The translations under genes and the position numbers were made by a program. A stretch of DNA of 64,000 bases from JAVVEH01 sp032251435 (GTDB lineage Bacteria > Verrucomicrobiota > Lentisphaeria > Oligosphaerales > MVZH01), in assembly GCA_032251435.1 (NCBI GenBank), contig JAVVEH010000002.1, positions 113,872-177,871 of the forward strand, written 5' to 3'. This document shows, in pieces, positions 8,823 through 17,246 of the stretch. Under the pieces are notes generated by a model that was not told where the DNA came from, did not search any database, and saw only the letters and a program-made list of their open reading frames with translations. Position 1 is the first letter of the stretch. The number at the start of each line of letters is the position of its first letter.

Positions 8823-10478
8823 TCATGGGTGGTTTGGATGAGTGTTTTCAAGGTCCGCTTCCCTCCGGGCACGGAATTGGGGCTGGCGGATGGCCCGCAA
8901 GTCATCGAATTCCAGGACCCCGCAGCGTTTTGCCCAGGCAAAATAATGGCGCTTGAGTTCTTCGACCTTTTCCGGGTGTTTCTCGACAAGATCATGCAGC
9001 TCCGTGCGGTCCGCCTCCAGATCATAGAGCTCCCATGGCTCATTCTTTTCCGCCACCAGTTTCCATTTTCCTTCGCGGACCCCGCGGTTTCCATGATGCT
9101 CCCAATACAACACATCGCGCCCATGCGGCTGATCAGTGAAAGTCGGGACCATGCTCACGCCTTCCAGCGGCTTGATCGGTTTTCCCTGGTATTCCACGGG
9201 ATAGTCCACACCGGCGATATCGAGAAAGGTCGCCATTACATCCGGCAACTGGGCCGGCTGGTGGCGCAATACCCCTTTGCTCTCCAGTCCTGCTGGCCAG
9301 TGGACAATGAAGGGCGTTGAGATACCCCCCTCGTGAATCCAGTGCTTATATTTCCGGAACGGGGTATCCGAAACATTGGCCCACGGCACACCGTAGCTGC
9401 TATAGGTATCTTCAGCGCCCGGAATAATGTCGGGCGTATTCCCGAATCGGACGGGTCGGCCATCACGCGTGCGGGTCGTCCCGACCCGCGCTCCACGATC
9501 CACCATGCGCTTGACCCATGAGTCCGAACCACCACCCAGCTCCTCGGCACAGCCACCGTTGTCCGCCAGAAAGACGATGACGGTGTTCTCAAACTGGCCC
9601 GTCTCTTTTAATGCCGCGGTAATTCGGCCAATACCCTGATCCATGCGGTCGATCTGCGCCGCGTAAACCTCCATTCGCCGCGCTTCCCACTCCTTGTGCG
9701 GCTGATCCTCCCACGGCCCGACATCCGGATCCCGCTCACTCAGTTTCCAGCTCTCTTTTAGGATCCCCATCTCAATCATTCGTTGGCGACGCTGTTTGCG
9801 GAGTTCATCCCACCCAGCATCAAATCGTCCTTTATATTTGGCGATATCTTCTTCATGGGCATGCAGCGGCCAGTGGGGGGCGGTATAAGCGACATATTGA
9901 AAGAAAGGAACCTGTCCTGAGCCCGTCGAATGGGCCGAAGCGTGTTCACGGATCTGGCGGGCAGCCTCTTCCGAGATGGCATCGGTGAGGTAATAGTCGT
10001 CCCCCTCCGGCTCGACGGGTTGGTTGTCGCGTGTCAGGGTCCGCGGCTGGTAGTAGTTGGCCGCTCCGGTGATGATGCCGTAGAAATCGTCGAAACCACG
10101 CTGATTCGGCCAGCTATGCTTGGCTCCATCGTGCTCGATGTTGTTTGACACATGCCATTTCCCGGACATATAGGTGGCGTAACCACCCGTCTTCAATGCC
10201 TCGGCTATCGTCACCGTATTCGCATTTAAATCCCCGCGATAACCTTCGATGCCATCATCATGAACCATCTCGCCGACATCCGCCTGCTGCGGGTATAGAC
10301 CTGTCAGTAGTGAAGCCCGCGACGGGCAGCAGCGCGCGGTGTTATAGAACTGCGTATAGCCCAGACCGTTGGCCGCCAACGCATCCAGGTTGGGGGTCTG
10401 GACTTCACCGCCGTAACAACCGATGTCCGAGAATCCCATGTCGTCATTTAAGATCAAAAGAAAGTTGGGTCTGGTCAT
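8823..10478 (-). CDS. Arylsulfatase-type sulfatase (Cys type) with an in-frame repeat insert
   Basis: About 551 residues of the alkaline-phosphatase-fold sulfatase family. NFLLILNDDMGFSDIGCYGG supplies the metal-binding Asp residues; the formylglycine site is CCPSRASLLTG (C-x-P-S-R), so activation needs oxidation of the cysteine by an anaerobic or FGE-type enzyme that is not encoded here. Other marks are SGKWHVSN, VIFLADNGG and TPFIVHWPAG. A short foreign-looking run (HSTGSGQ) precedes the conserved PFFQYVAYTAPHWPLHA and comes from a dispersed palindromic repeat. The start is set at the ATG at 10478, where the family's first strand begins; the frame stays open to 10583. No clear signal peptide. 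Confidence 0.9.
   Translation of the reverse strand: MTRPNFLLILNDDMGFSDIGCYGGEVQTPNLDALAANGLGYTQFYNTARCCPSRASLLTGLYPQQADVGEMVHDDGIEGYRGDLNANTVTIAEALKTGGYATYMSGKWHVSNNIEHDGAKHSWPNQRGFDDFYGIITGAANYYQPRTLTRDNQPVEPEGDDYYLTDAISEEAARQIREHASAHSTGSGQVPFFQYVAYTAPHWPLHAHEEDIAKYKGRFDAGWDELRKQRRQRMIEMGILKESWKLSERDPDVGPWEDQPHKEWEARRMEVYAAQIDRMDQGIGRITAALKETGQFENTVIVFLADNGGCAEELGGGSDSWVKRMVDRGARVGTTRTRDGRPVRFGNTPDIIPGAEDTYSSYGVPWANVSDTPFRKYKHWIHEGGISTPFIVHWPAGLESKGVLRHQPAQLPDVMATFLDIAGVDYPVEYQGKPIKPLEGVSMVPTFTDQPHGRDVLYWEHHGNRGVREGKWKLVAEKNEPWELYDLEADRTELHDLVEKHPEKVEELKRHYFAWAKRCGVLEFDDLRAIRQPQFRARREADLENTHPNHP
9911..9941. repeat. In-frame dispersed palindromic repeat inside the sulfatase
   Basis: Contains CCTGAGCCCGTCGAATGGG, a variant of the widespread CAGGCTCAGGACAG / TTCGAC-type dispersed repeat. 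Read on the minus strand it encodes HSTGSGQ immediately before a conserved sulfatase block, and it keeps the reading frame. Confidence 0.55.
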
Positions 10479-10537
10479 CATGTCGGGCCTTGTTAAATAG
10501 TCATTTGTGTCGGGGATATGTAACTCTACTTTCATTG

Positions 10538-10634
10538 CCACAAAAAGGCACAAAAAGGTATGGAAAACGGGTGCGCGCCGCATCCCTTTCTTTGAACGCC
10601 GGTGTCGATCAAAATCTTTTTGCGCCTTTTTGTG
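10538..10634. repeat. Inverted repeat upstream of the sulfatase
   Basis: The arms 10538-10560 and 10612-10634 are imperfect inverses (GCCACAAAAAGGCACAAAAAG against GCCACAAAAAGGCGCAAAAAG, each one quoted only to 20 or so bases). This type of dispersed intergenic repeat could form a hairpin in the 5' untranslated region of the sulfatase. Confidence 0.5.
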
Positions 10635-10771
10635 GCTGTTCTCTTTCTTAGGGGCTGTTAAATAATAAACGCTACAGTTCTTGCTCGAACCAGCTTTGAG
10701 TTGCCTGGAAAATGTGACAGTTAATGTGTTACGACACCTTAATTCGGCCTTTTCGCATAGCCCCTATGCTT

Positions 10772-12547
10772 TCACAAACCTCTTTTCAGCACAGTATGCC
10801 CGGCTATCGTCACCGGCACTTTTTGTATTCCTTTCGCGAGAACAATCGTTGACTGTTCAAGCGTATTGCCGAGGCAGTCGACAGTGGTGGCCTCAAAGGC
10901 GCCAATGTCTTCACGGGTGTCGATGAGGACTTCCGGTTTGTACGTCCCGTTAACCAGTACCACTTCAGAAGGCAGGTCGCCATTGCACTCCAGCGGCATG
11001 TTGGCGTAGAACGCGGCCACCATAACCTCTTTATTCCGCGCGGCCACCAGCGGGTAGAGCAAATGCGGATAGAGGGGGGCGAGTTCGCCTTCCATCAGAA
11101 CGCCCCGGTACTGCCGCCAGAACCGCAGATAGCTCTTGAGCATCTGCAGATGCGCGGGTGTCAGTTCGCTCAGTCTCCGCGAGATCTGCGGCGCGCTGAA
11201 AAGCGCGTGAATCAACTGCATGGCGGCGCTTTCCGGGGGATCGTCGTCGTGCCAGGTGATGGGGTCGGAATGCACGGCGGTGTCGCCGCTCAGCAACCGG
11301 ACATCGAGCGTGCGGACGCGGTTGTCGCCGATGCTGTTGGGGCAATCCACGGCCCGAAACATGTTGCCGTATTTGCGCATGGCCGGACCAATATAGCCCT
11401 GCCTGAATTCAATCAGGATATCGGGGTTCAAGCGGTGGAGCCGCGCCATCACGTCATCCAACAGCTTGCAGACCGCCGCCCCGATCGAAACCGTGTCGTG
11501 CCCCGGTTTCAGTCCTGTTTCATCCTCCGGCCGGCCGCCAATCGAGCCGATGAAATCCATTTTCAGGCCGTCGATGCCGTAGTCCCTGACAAAACGCTCG
11601 TAGATGCTTGCCAGATACTCGCGCGCCTGCGGGAACCGCGGGTCGAACCCAAACCACTGCGCACCCTCTTTTCCCGGCATGAGATAGTGTTTCATTGTCT
11701 TGTACGCTTTGGAATCAACCCCCACAAACGGCACGGAAAACCAGACCAGGTACTTCAAGCCCATGTCCTGTATCCGTTTCACGTGGGCCGCGAAGTCCGC
11801 GAATTTGGCGGGGTGGACTTCCCAGTCGCCATTGCTCCGGTACCCGGTGCCGACCTGTTCGGTCTGCCAGCCATCGTCGAGAATGGCCACATCCATCCCG
11901 CAGGCTTTGGCCAGTTGACACTGTTTTTCCAAGTCATCGGCATCGACATCCATTTCATAGACATACCAGCTCGAGAACAACGGTTTGCGGGCGTCATCCG
12001 GCACCTGGCAGGGCCGGTATTCGGGCATGGCCTGCCACCACTGCACGATGTCCCGCAGGCTTTGATAATAGGGAATCCGGCGAAAATCAAAACGCAGGGT
12101 GGCTGAATACGCCATTACAGGATCTATCTTGGCTCCGTTTATTGTCGCACTGCATGTATAGGTCAGGCCACTGGCGTAAGTGCCGCCAAGACGTGTGTCG
12201 TGAACCGCGTCCGACAACGCGAAGGTGCACGTGTTGATGCCATCAAGATTGTAGAGCGAATAGACCGGGGCCTGACGATTGGCCCGGCTGGTGACATAAT
12301 TGGCTGTGAAATTTCCCACGTCCAAGGCCCGGTTTTGCATGCACTCGCTGTTCCACTTGTGGTGAAAGTCGACGGAAGGCAACGACCACGAGAGCTTGAT
12401 CTCCGGCAGTTGAGCGGGTGCATTGGCTTTGAGCGTCAGGATGACATCGAATAGCCCTTCCGCCACTTGAGTGCAATCCAGCGCTGCCGTGAAGGGGGCG
12501 ATGTCGTCGGCCAGGCAAACGGTGATGTTGTTTACGACTATGTTCAT
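10772..12547 (-). CDS. Glycoside hydrolase family 36 alpha-galactosidase
   Basis: About 591 residues. The catalytic TIM barrel shows GMDVAILDDGWQ, GLKYLVWFSVPFVG, and the nucleophile strand in DGLKMDFIG; the likely acid/base is an Asp further on (FRAVDCPNS). This is the GH36/GH27 clan (melibiase, raffinose-type enzymes) that removes alpha-1,6-galactose. The N-terminal 200 residues form the expected beta-supersandwich. Start: the ATG at 12547 follows an AAGAGAA site; the open frame extends to 12637 without homology-like sequence. No signal peptide. Confidence 0.88.
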   Translation of the reverse strand: MNIVVNNITVCLADDIAPFTAALDCTQVAEGLFDVILTLKANAPAQLPEIKLSWSLPSVDFHHKWNSECMQNRALDVGNFTANYVTSRANRQAPVYSLYNLDGINTCTFALSDAVHDTRLGGTYASGLTYTCSATINGAKIDPVMAYSATLRFDFRRIPYYQSLRDIVQWWQAMPEYRPCQVPDDARKPLFSSWYVYEMDVDADDLEKQCQLAKACGMDVAILDDGWQTEQVGTGYRSNGDWEVHPAKFADFAAHVKRIQDMGLKYLVWFSVPFVGVDSKAYKTMKHYLMPGKEGAQWFGFDPRFPQAREYLASIYERFVRDYGIDGLKMDFIGSIGGRPEDETGLKPGHDTVSIGAAVCKLLDDVMARLHRLNPDILIEFRQGYIGPAMRKYGNMFRAVDCPNSIGDNRVRTLDVRLLSGDTAVHSDPITWHDDDPPESAAMQLIHALFSAPQISRRLSELTPAHLQMLKSYLRFWRQYRGVLMEGELAPLYPHLLYPLVAARNKEVMVAAFYANMPLECNGDLPSEVVLVNGTYKPEVLIDTREDIGAFEATTVDCLGNTLEQSTIVLAKGIQKVPVTIAGHTVLKRGL

Positions 12548-12633
12548 TGAGATTCTCTTGGTTTTCGCACCGCTTTCGATTCGCTCGAATCCATCGACTC
12601 TCCCGATTCTGCCGACTGAATTGACGGGATCGA

Positions 12634-13077
12634 TCATCGGGCGGCGCGAATAATTCGTTTTCTACAAAATGTCAATATGTATCCACCAAACTTCTGATTC
12701 TGAGCTTCTGACGCAACTGAGCAGCGGTCAGAGCGCATTTCGGGGTGAGAGTGATCCGCTCGCTCATAAAGATAAGTGTTGAAACCATAGCCGACCCAGA
12801 ACACAGAACCGTCGGAAATGAAACCTTCCGGAATTTTGAAGTCGCGCGTAAAGCGATTACAAAGCATGTAAAAGTAGGTCTTGGGATCGATGGTGACGCA
12901 TTCATGATCATAAATCGAGATGCCGTACATGGTGTCCAGCATGGGACAGGCCGATGACAATTGTGGAATCGTGTGACTCACATGCGTGTCGATGGTGCTG
13001 CCGTCAGCGGTCTCCCAAAAACCGTTTCCGGGCGCTTGAGCTTTTTGGTCCCCTTGGCTAAACGTGGTTCCTGTCAA
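12634..13077 (-). pseudogene. Possible gene fragment upstream of GH36
   Basis: A 147-codon frame. The middle (MYGISIYDHECVTIDPKTYF and RDFKIPEGFISDGSVFWVGY) looks protein-like, with aromatic-rich strands, but both ends read like intergenic sequence and the last 25 codons cover the promoter-like region of GH36. I do not recognise a family. It may be a leftover piece of a hydrolase gene, or a small unknown protein. Confidence 0.3.
12647..12675 (-). promoter_or_regulatory. Possible sigma-70-like promoter for the GH36 gene
   Basis: On the minus strand a perfect TTGACA (12675-12670) is followed after 17 bases by TATTCG (12652-12647), a weak -10. It lies about 100 bases before the GH36 start and overlaps the end of a doubtful open frame. 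Confidence 0.28.
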
Positions 13078-13131
13078 GTTAAAATGGCTATTCTGATAGA
13101 TGGTTGGATTGGCTGTTTTGGGCTTTTGTTA

Positions 13132-13187
13132 GCTCAGCAGGGGTACTTGTGCCCCGGATCCTGGCTCAGCAGGGATACTTGTGCTCG
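13132..13187. repeat. Two imperfect direct repeats, 32-base period
   Basis: GCTCAGCAGGGGTACTTGTG at 13132 recurs as GCTCAGCAGGGATACTTGTG at 13164, with only one or two differences. It lies just downstream of the sulfatase stop. It could be a short dispersed repeat or a protein-binding pair; nothing more can be said. Confidence 0.5.
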
Positions 13188-13196
13188 GAATCTTCT

Positions 13197-14714
13197 TCAC
13201 CGCCGATCCGTCTGGCGGGGGACCACATCGCAGGTTTCCATGTACCAGCTGAGCAGGCGTTCTTTTAATTCCCGCAAAATGCCCGCATAAGCCGGATCCG
13301 CAATGACATTGTGGATCTCAGCGGGATCTTTCGCTAGGTCATAAAGCTCATCCTGTTCATAGTGCCGACGGATATATTTGTGAGTTTTGGTGCGGCACAT
13401 GGCCGCCTTCGTGTGATAGGGCCCTAATTCATCGGTGATCTGCAGGCGCAGCCGCGGATAATAGAGTCCATATCGAGTATCCTTGTCCTTTCCGCAGGAG
13501 GAACTATCCCTTTCCATCGCTTGTACTTCACCTTGCAGACGCCCCCCCTCGCAAAAGACGGCATCCCGGTGGGTGCCCGTTTCTCCGGCCACCAGCGGCA
13601 GTAAGCTTTTACCAAAGTGGTCATATCCCGGGTCAATGCCGGTTAAGTCGTAGACGGTCGCCGAGAAGTCCACCAATTCCACCAGGGCGTCGCAGACTCG
13701 GGGTTGGACGGGGACGCGGCTGGGTGGTTTGATAACAAAGGGGACTTTCGCCAGGCAATCCTCAAACGTATTCTGAGTTTTTTCCACAATACCATAATCC
13801 CCTGTGTAATCCCCGTGATCGGAAAAGAGAAAGACCGCGCTGTCATCGTACATGCCGGCTTCCTTTAACGCGCTGACAATCATGCCGAATTGATGATCCA
13901 CGCGGGAACACATGCCATAATAGGTCGCCCGGAGTTCCGTCCAGCGTTCTTCACGCCAATCTTTTAAGCCCTGCCATTCCGCGATCCCTTGAAGAATCGA
14001 CGCCTTTCCCGCGTAATTTGGCGGCGGCAATGGCCGGGCGGGAATCTGGCCGCGGTCTGTGACGCTGTACCAGGGTTCTTCGACACAGTAGGGCGGATGC
14101 GGGTAGCCTATGGGAACATATAGACACAGCGGCGCCTCGCCGTCATACGATTTTATTTTATCGATCGCTCCCAGTACCATCGCCCAGTCACCGTCGCAGT
14201 AGATGTCCTTGTCGCCCTTATCCAATCTTCCTTTGAAAAAACTGAAATAATTATCCCCGCCAAACTCGCCGCGCCAACCGGAGGCATTGCCGTGATTCCC
14301 TTCCTGTCGCTCATAACCCCAGCGGGCGTAATCTTCTTGAGTGGGGTTGAAGCGTTCATGACAATACGCGTCAACCGGATCTTGTCCGGGTGTCAGGTCA
14401 TTTTTGCCTCCCCACCAGACATGATAGCCGTTGTCTTTGAGAATCTTTAACACATTCGGTTCGTTCCACTCGGGGTGCAGCATGTGGTACATGGTGCGGT
14501 GTCCGCGGACATGCGGATACCAACCGGTCATAAAACTGCATCGACTGGGGGTGCAGACCGTGTTTTGGCAAAACGCGTTGCTGAAAGACACCCCTTCGGT
14601 TTTCACCAAGGCGTCAATGACCGGGGTGACGGCCGCTGGATTGCCATGACAGCCCATCACGTCCGAGCGCCACTGGTCCGGATTGAAAATAATAAGATGT
14701 GGTCGCATGGCCAT
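13197..14714 (-). CDS. Sulfatase (Cys type), N-sulfoglucosamine/iduronate-sulfatase-like
   Basis: A 505-residue sulfatase. Its N-terminus HLIIFNPDQWRSDVMGCHGN carries the metal-binding Asp, the formylglycine site is CTPSRCSFMTGWYPHVRGHR (C-x-P-S-R), and VFLFSDHGDYTGDYG provides the second metal cluster. The R-G-H-R after the active site and LRLQITDELGPYHTKAAMC are typical of the S1 subfamilies with heparan- or other glycan-sulfatases. An AAGGA site precedes the start, and ATG 14708 is an alternative. It lies directly downstream of GH78 with a 30-codon frame between, so probably shares its transcript. Confidence 0.9.
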   Translation of the reverse strand: MAMRPHLIIFNPDQWRSDVMGCHGNPAAVTPVIDALVKTEGVSFSNAFCQNTVCTPSRCSFMTGWYPHVRGHRTMYHMLHPEWNEPNVLKILKDNGYHVWWGGKNDLTPGQDPVDAYCHERFNPTQEDYARWGYERQEGNHGNASGWRGEFGGDNYFSFFKGRLDKGDKDIYCDGDWAMVLGAIDKIKSYDGEAPLCLYVPIGYPHPPYCVEEPWYSVTDRGQIPARPLPPPNYAGKASILQGIAEWQGLKDWREERWTELRATYYGMCSRVDHQFGMIVSALKEAGMYDDSAVFLFSDHGDYTGDYGIVEKTQNTFEDCLAKVPFVIKPPSRVPVQPRVCDALVELVDFSATVYDLTGIDPGYDHFGKSLLPLVAGETGTHRDAVFCEGGRLQGEVQAMERDSSSCGKDKDTRYGLYYPRLRLQITDELGPYHTKAAMCRTKTHKYIRRHYEQDELYDLAKDPAEIHNVIADPAYAGILRELKERLLSWYMETCDVVPRQTDRR

Positions 14715-14717
14715 TTT

Positions 14718-14810
14718 TTATCCTTTCTGATGCCAAGGCAGCATCCACGGTCGCTCGGGGAGCATGGTTTTCGTATAGTCGTAATAGTCGCCGGAAGGTT
14801 CGTGGGGCAT
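14718..14810 (-). CDS. Possible 30-residue peptide or remnant between GH78 and the sulfatase
   Basis: Starting 6 bases after the GH78 stop and ending 3 bases before the sulfatase ATG, this frame encodes 30 residues rich in aromatics and proline (DYYDYTKTMLPERPWMLPWH). The composition is protein-like and the fit between the two genes is tight, but no family is known to me. It may be the surviving tail of a deleted gene. Confidence 0.3.
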   Translation of the reverse strand: MPHEPSGDYYDYTKTMLPERPWMLPWHQKG

Positions 14811-14816
14811 GTCAGA

Positions 14817-17219
14817 TCAGTCCGTGAGTTCCACACGGTCGCAAGAGTCCGGCGCCCGCATCGTGTAAATCTGTTTCCCGGTCGCGTAATTCCAGGCTAC
14901 GGTGATCTCTCCGACCGGGACGGGGACCGTTCCTGAACAGACGGGTGTCGCTCCAATCATGGGGTCCAGGGAAAAGGCGCTGAATCCCGGCGCCCTAGGC
15001 CGGACACCTAGAATATGATGGAAAAAAACGTACAGGGGCACCGCCGACCAGCCATGGCACAGGCTGCCCGCGTTGGAAAAATCCCCCGCGCCCTTGATCG
15101 TTTCCCAGAACGTCGTCGCCCCGGAGCGCAGCATGTGAGCCCATTGCTTTTCAATCCGCTCTAAAACCACTGGACCATATTTTCCCTTTCGGGTCATCAA
15201 GGCCTCAAACGTATAAAATGACTGGCTTAACCCCGGCGCGATAAGACCGGAATCTGTCTGGGCCATGCGGGCGAGGGCGTTCTCCCGCATCGCTTCTGTT
15301 CCGGCTCTGGAAAGAACGGCCAGAGCCTGGGTCAGTTCGCTCAGGGGGCCGGGTTGATTGTGTGTGGCGAAGGCTTCCTCGTCCGGGCGATAAAACGCCG
15401 CGCCCACGTGTCCGCGCAGATCGTCGACCGCCGCGGAAAAGATCGCTTCAGTATCTCTGTATTCCTGACCGTCATCACCCAGCCACTGGATGATTTCCCG
15501 GGCCGCTTCAAGGGCGAGGATAAGAAAACAGTTCAATGGGGCGTCGGCGGTCAGACCGTTGGCGAAATCTTCTTCGCCATAGCCTGAGAGACCTCGAGTC
15601 CAGTCATAAAAATGCCAGACACCCTGAGCTTGCCTCAGGGGCAATAGACCATCCCGGCGCTCCGTTAGAAACGTGGTGAGCATCGATATGATCTGGGGCA
15701 GAAACTGCCGGGCGAGGGTGGCGTCCCCGCTGTACAGGTAGTGATCACGAACCGCGAGCATCCAGACCAGCGTGAACGAGGGAATCGTGACCTTGGGGCG
15801 GGCGGGAGCGGTCAATTCCAGAAAGCCGTCCTCCCGCAAACCGCGCCCGAGAAGTGAGAAGCTACTGGCGGGAAACTGGGTTTCACCAAACGCGTAGTAG
15901 CTGCAAAGCGCCTGGGTCCGGGCGTCATTGGCGTATAGAGCCTGCTCCCGCCAGGGGGTGTCTTCATAATGTTCGTGCATGCACAACGTCAAGGTCCGTC
16001 GACAGGTGTCGAGGATGGCCGTGTGAAGGGAATTGTTGGTTTCCAGTTTCCCTTGATACGTCACTGGGTATTCCTGGCGGCGCAGATGGAGGCGGCGCAA
16101 GGTGAAATTGCCCTCTTGAATCGTCACCTGAAGATATCTTCCGGCCCACCGCAGAAACCGGTGGGTGAAGGTCTGTCTGCCTTGGCGGCAGATATAACGG
16201 GAGGCGAAATTGCGTCCGCCGACGCACGTTCGTACCCGCAGATCATCGAGGTGCTCGCCATAGCCGATGTCCAGAATGGTTCCCGCCGGCGCGTCGATCT
16301 CAAACTCCAGGTGCCCAGCTTCTTCCTGTCCCATATCGACGATGATATAGATGCCGTCATGGCCATTTAAATCCGGGGAAATGGGCCTTATGCCCGAAGG
16401 GCGGTCGGCAAGCTCGGCGCCAAACGGGACACCAAAAAGATCGCGGGTCGAGACGGCGCTGAGAAAGTCTGTTTGCATTCGCGCCGCCGGGCTGATGACC
16501 GTTGAGTCCGCCTGGTGATCCCCATCCGGTTTTTGATCACCGCCTGTCAATCGCCGGACATATCCGCAGGCGTGAAGCCGGGCGGCGGTGGGGCCGCCGT
16601 CAACCAGACGGGCGACAGGCCGCGGATTCAATGTTCGACGTCCGGGAGGACATGTGGCTTCACTGGCGGCGACGCGCCGCCAGTCTCCGCCGGGGATGTC
16701 GTCCGGGACGTGGCGGTTGTCCTCTCGGCTGGCGTCATAGCCGAAGGTGTAGGCGAGCTGTCCGGAGACGATGGCGATGGAGCCGGAATGATAGGATGGG
16801 TTGGGGCGGCACCGCGTGGCCGTTCCACTGATGACGGACAGCCCCGTCCCGCGGATCTCAAACACCACCCCGGGTTTTCCCCGTCGGTACACACTGCTGT
16901 CCCGGCCGTTATAGAACACCGTCACCGCCAGCGTGTTGGATCCTTGGCGGAGCGCCGAACCGACAGAAAAGCGGTCATAGGTTTTTTGATCCGGGTAGTC
17001 AGAATATTGCCCGTGCCCGATCAGTGTCCCGTTAAGCCAGGCGATGAAATCGGTGTCCGCGCTGATGACTAATTCGGCGCCTGGATCAGGCTGATCACAG
17101 TCAAACGCGTGGAGGAAATCGACATATTGATTGACCGAATCCCCCGGGCGCGCGGGGAATATCCATTGTGGCCCGGCATGGTCTGAAAGATCCCATCGAG
17201 AATCTGTCGGATTGCGCAT
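14817..17219 (-). CDS. Glycoside hydrolase family 78 alpha-L-rhamnosidase
   Basis: An 800-residue protein. N-terminal beta-sandwich domains are followed by WAGRYLQVTIQEG, then the (alpha/alpha)6 barrel with EDTPWREQALYANDAR (carrying catalytic acid candidates), TLVWMLAVRDHYLY, FYDWTRG and HGWSAVPLYVFFHHILGVRP, all hallmark GH78 stretches. It should release alpha-L-rhamnose. No clear signal peptide. An in-frame repeat (LRQAQG) lies near residues 525-535. It is the centre of the minus-strand set heparinase - GH78 - sulfatase, with gaps under 110 bases, which suggests one operon acting on a sulfated rhamnose glycan. Confidence 0.9.
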   Translation of the reverse strand: MRNPTDSRWDLSDHAGPQWIFPARPGDSVNQYVDFLHAFDCDQPDPGAELVISADTDFIAWLNGTLIGHGQYSDYPDQKTYDRFSVGSALRQGSNTLAVTVFYNGRDSSVYRRGKPGVVFEIRGTGLSVISGTATRCRPNPSYHSGSIAIVSGQLAYTFGYDASREDNRHVPDDIPGGDWRRVAASEATCPPGRRTLNPRPVARLVDGGPTAARLHACGYVRRLTGGDQKPDGDHQADSTVISPAARMQTDFLSAVSTRDLFGVPFGAELADRPSGIRPISPDLNGHDGIYIIVDMGQEEAGHLEFEIDAPAGTILDIGYGEHLDDLRVRTCVGGRNFASRYICRQGRQTFTHRFLRWAGRYLQVTIQEGNFTLRRLHLRRQEYPVTYQGKLETNNSLHTAILDTCRRTLTLCMHEHYEDTPWREQALYANDARTQALCSYYAFGETQFPASSFSLLGRGLREDGFLELTAPARPKVTIPSFTLVWMLAVRDHYLYSGDATLARQFLPQIISMLTTFLTERRDGLLPLRQAQGVWHFYDWTRGLSGYGEEDFANGLTADAPLNCFLILALEAAREIIQWLGDDGQEYRDTEAIFSAAVDDLRGHVGAAFYRPDEEAFATHNQPGPLSELTQALAVLSRAGTEAMRENALARMAQTDSGLIAPGLSQSFYTFEALMTRKGKYGPVVLERIEKQWAHMLRSGATTFWETIKGAGDFSNAGSLCHGWSAVPLYVFFHHILGVRPRAPGFSAFSLDPMIGATPVCSGTVPVPVGEITVAWNYATGKQIYTMRAPDSCDRVELTD
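15621..15642. repeat. In-frame dispersed palindromic repeat inside the rhamnosidase
   Basis: CCTGAGCTTGCCTCAGGGG belongs to the same CAGGCTCAGG-type palindrome class as the insert in the first sulfatase. Read on the minus strand it encodes LRQAQG within the barrel domain, in frame. Confidence 0.5.
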
Positions 17220-17246
17220 GTGTTGATCTCGTTTTCCGCTTATGGC

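Noticed and set aside
11063..12106. A 347-codon plus-strand frame opposite the GH36 gene
   Set aside because: Antisense shadow in GC-rich coding sequence; GH36 motifs are on the minus strand.
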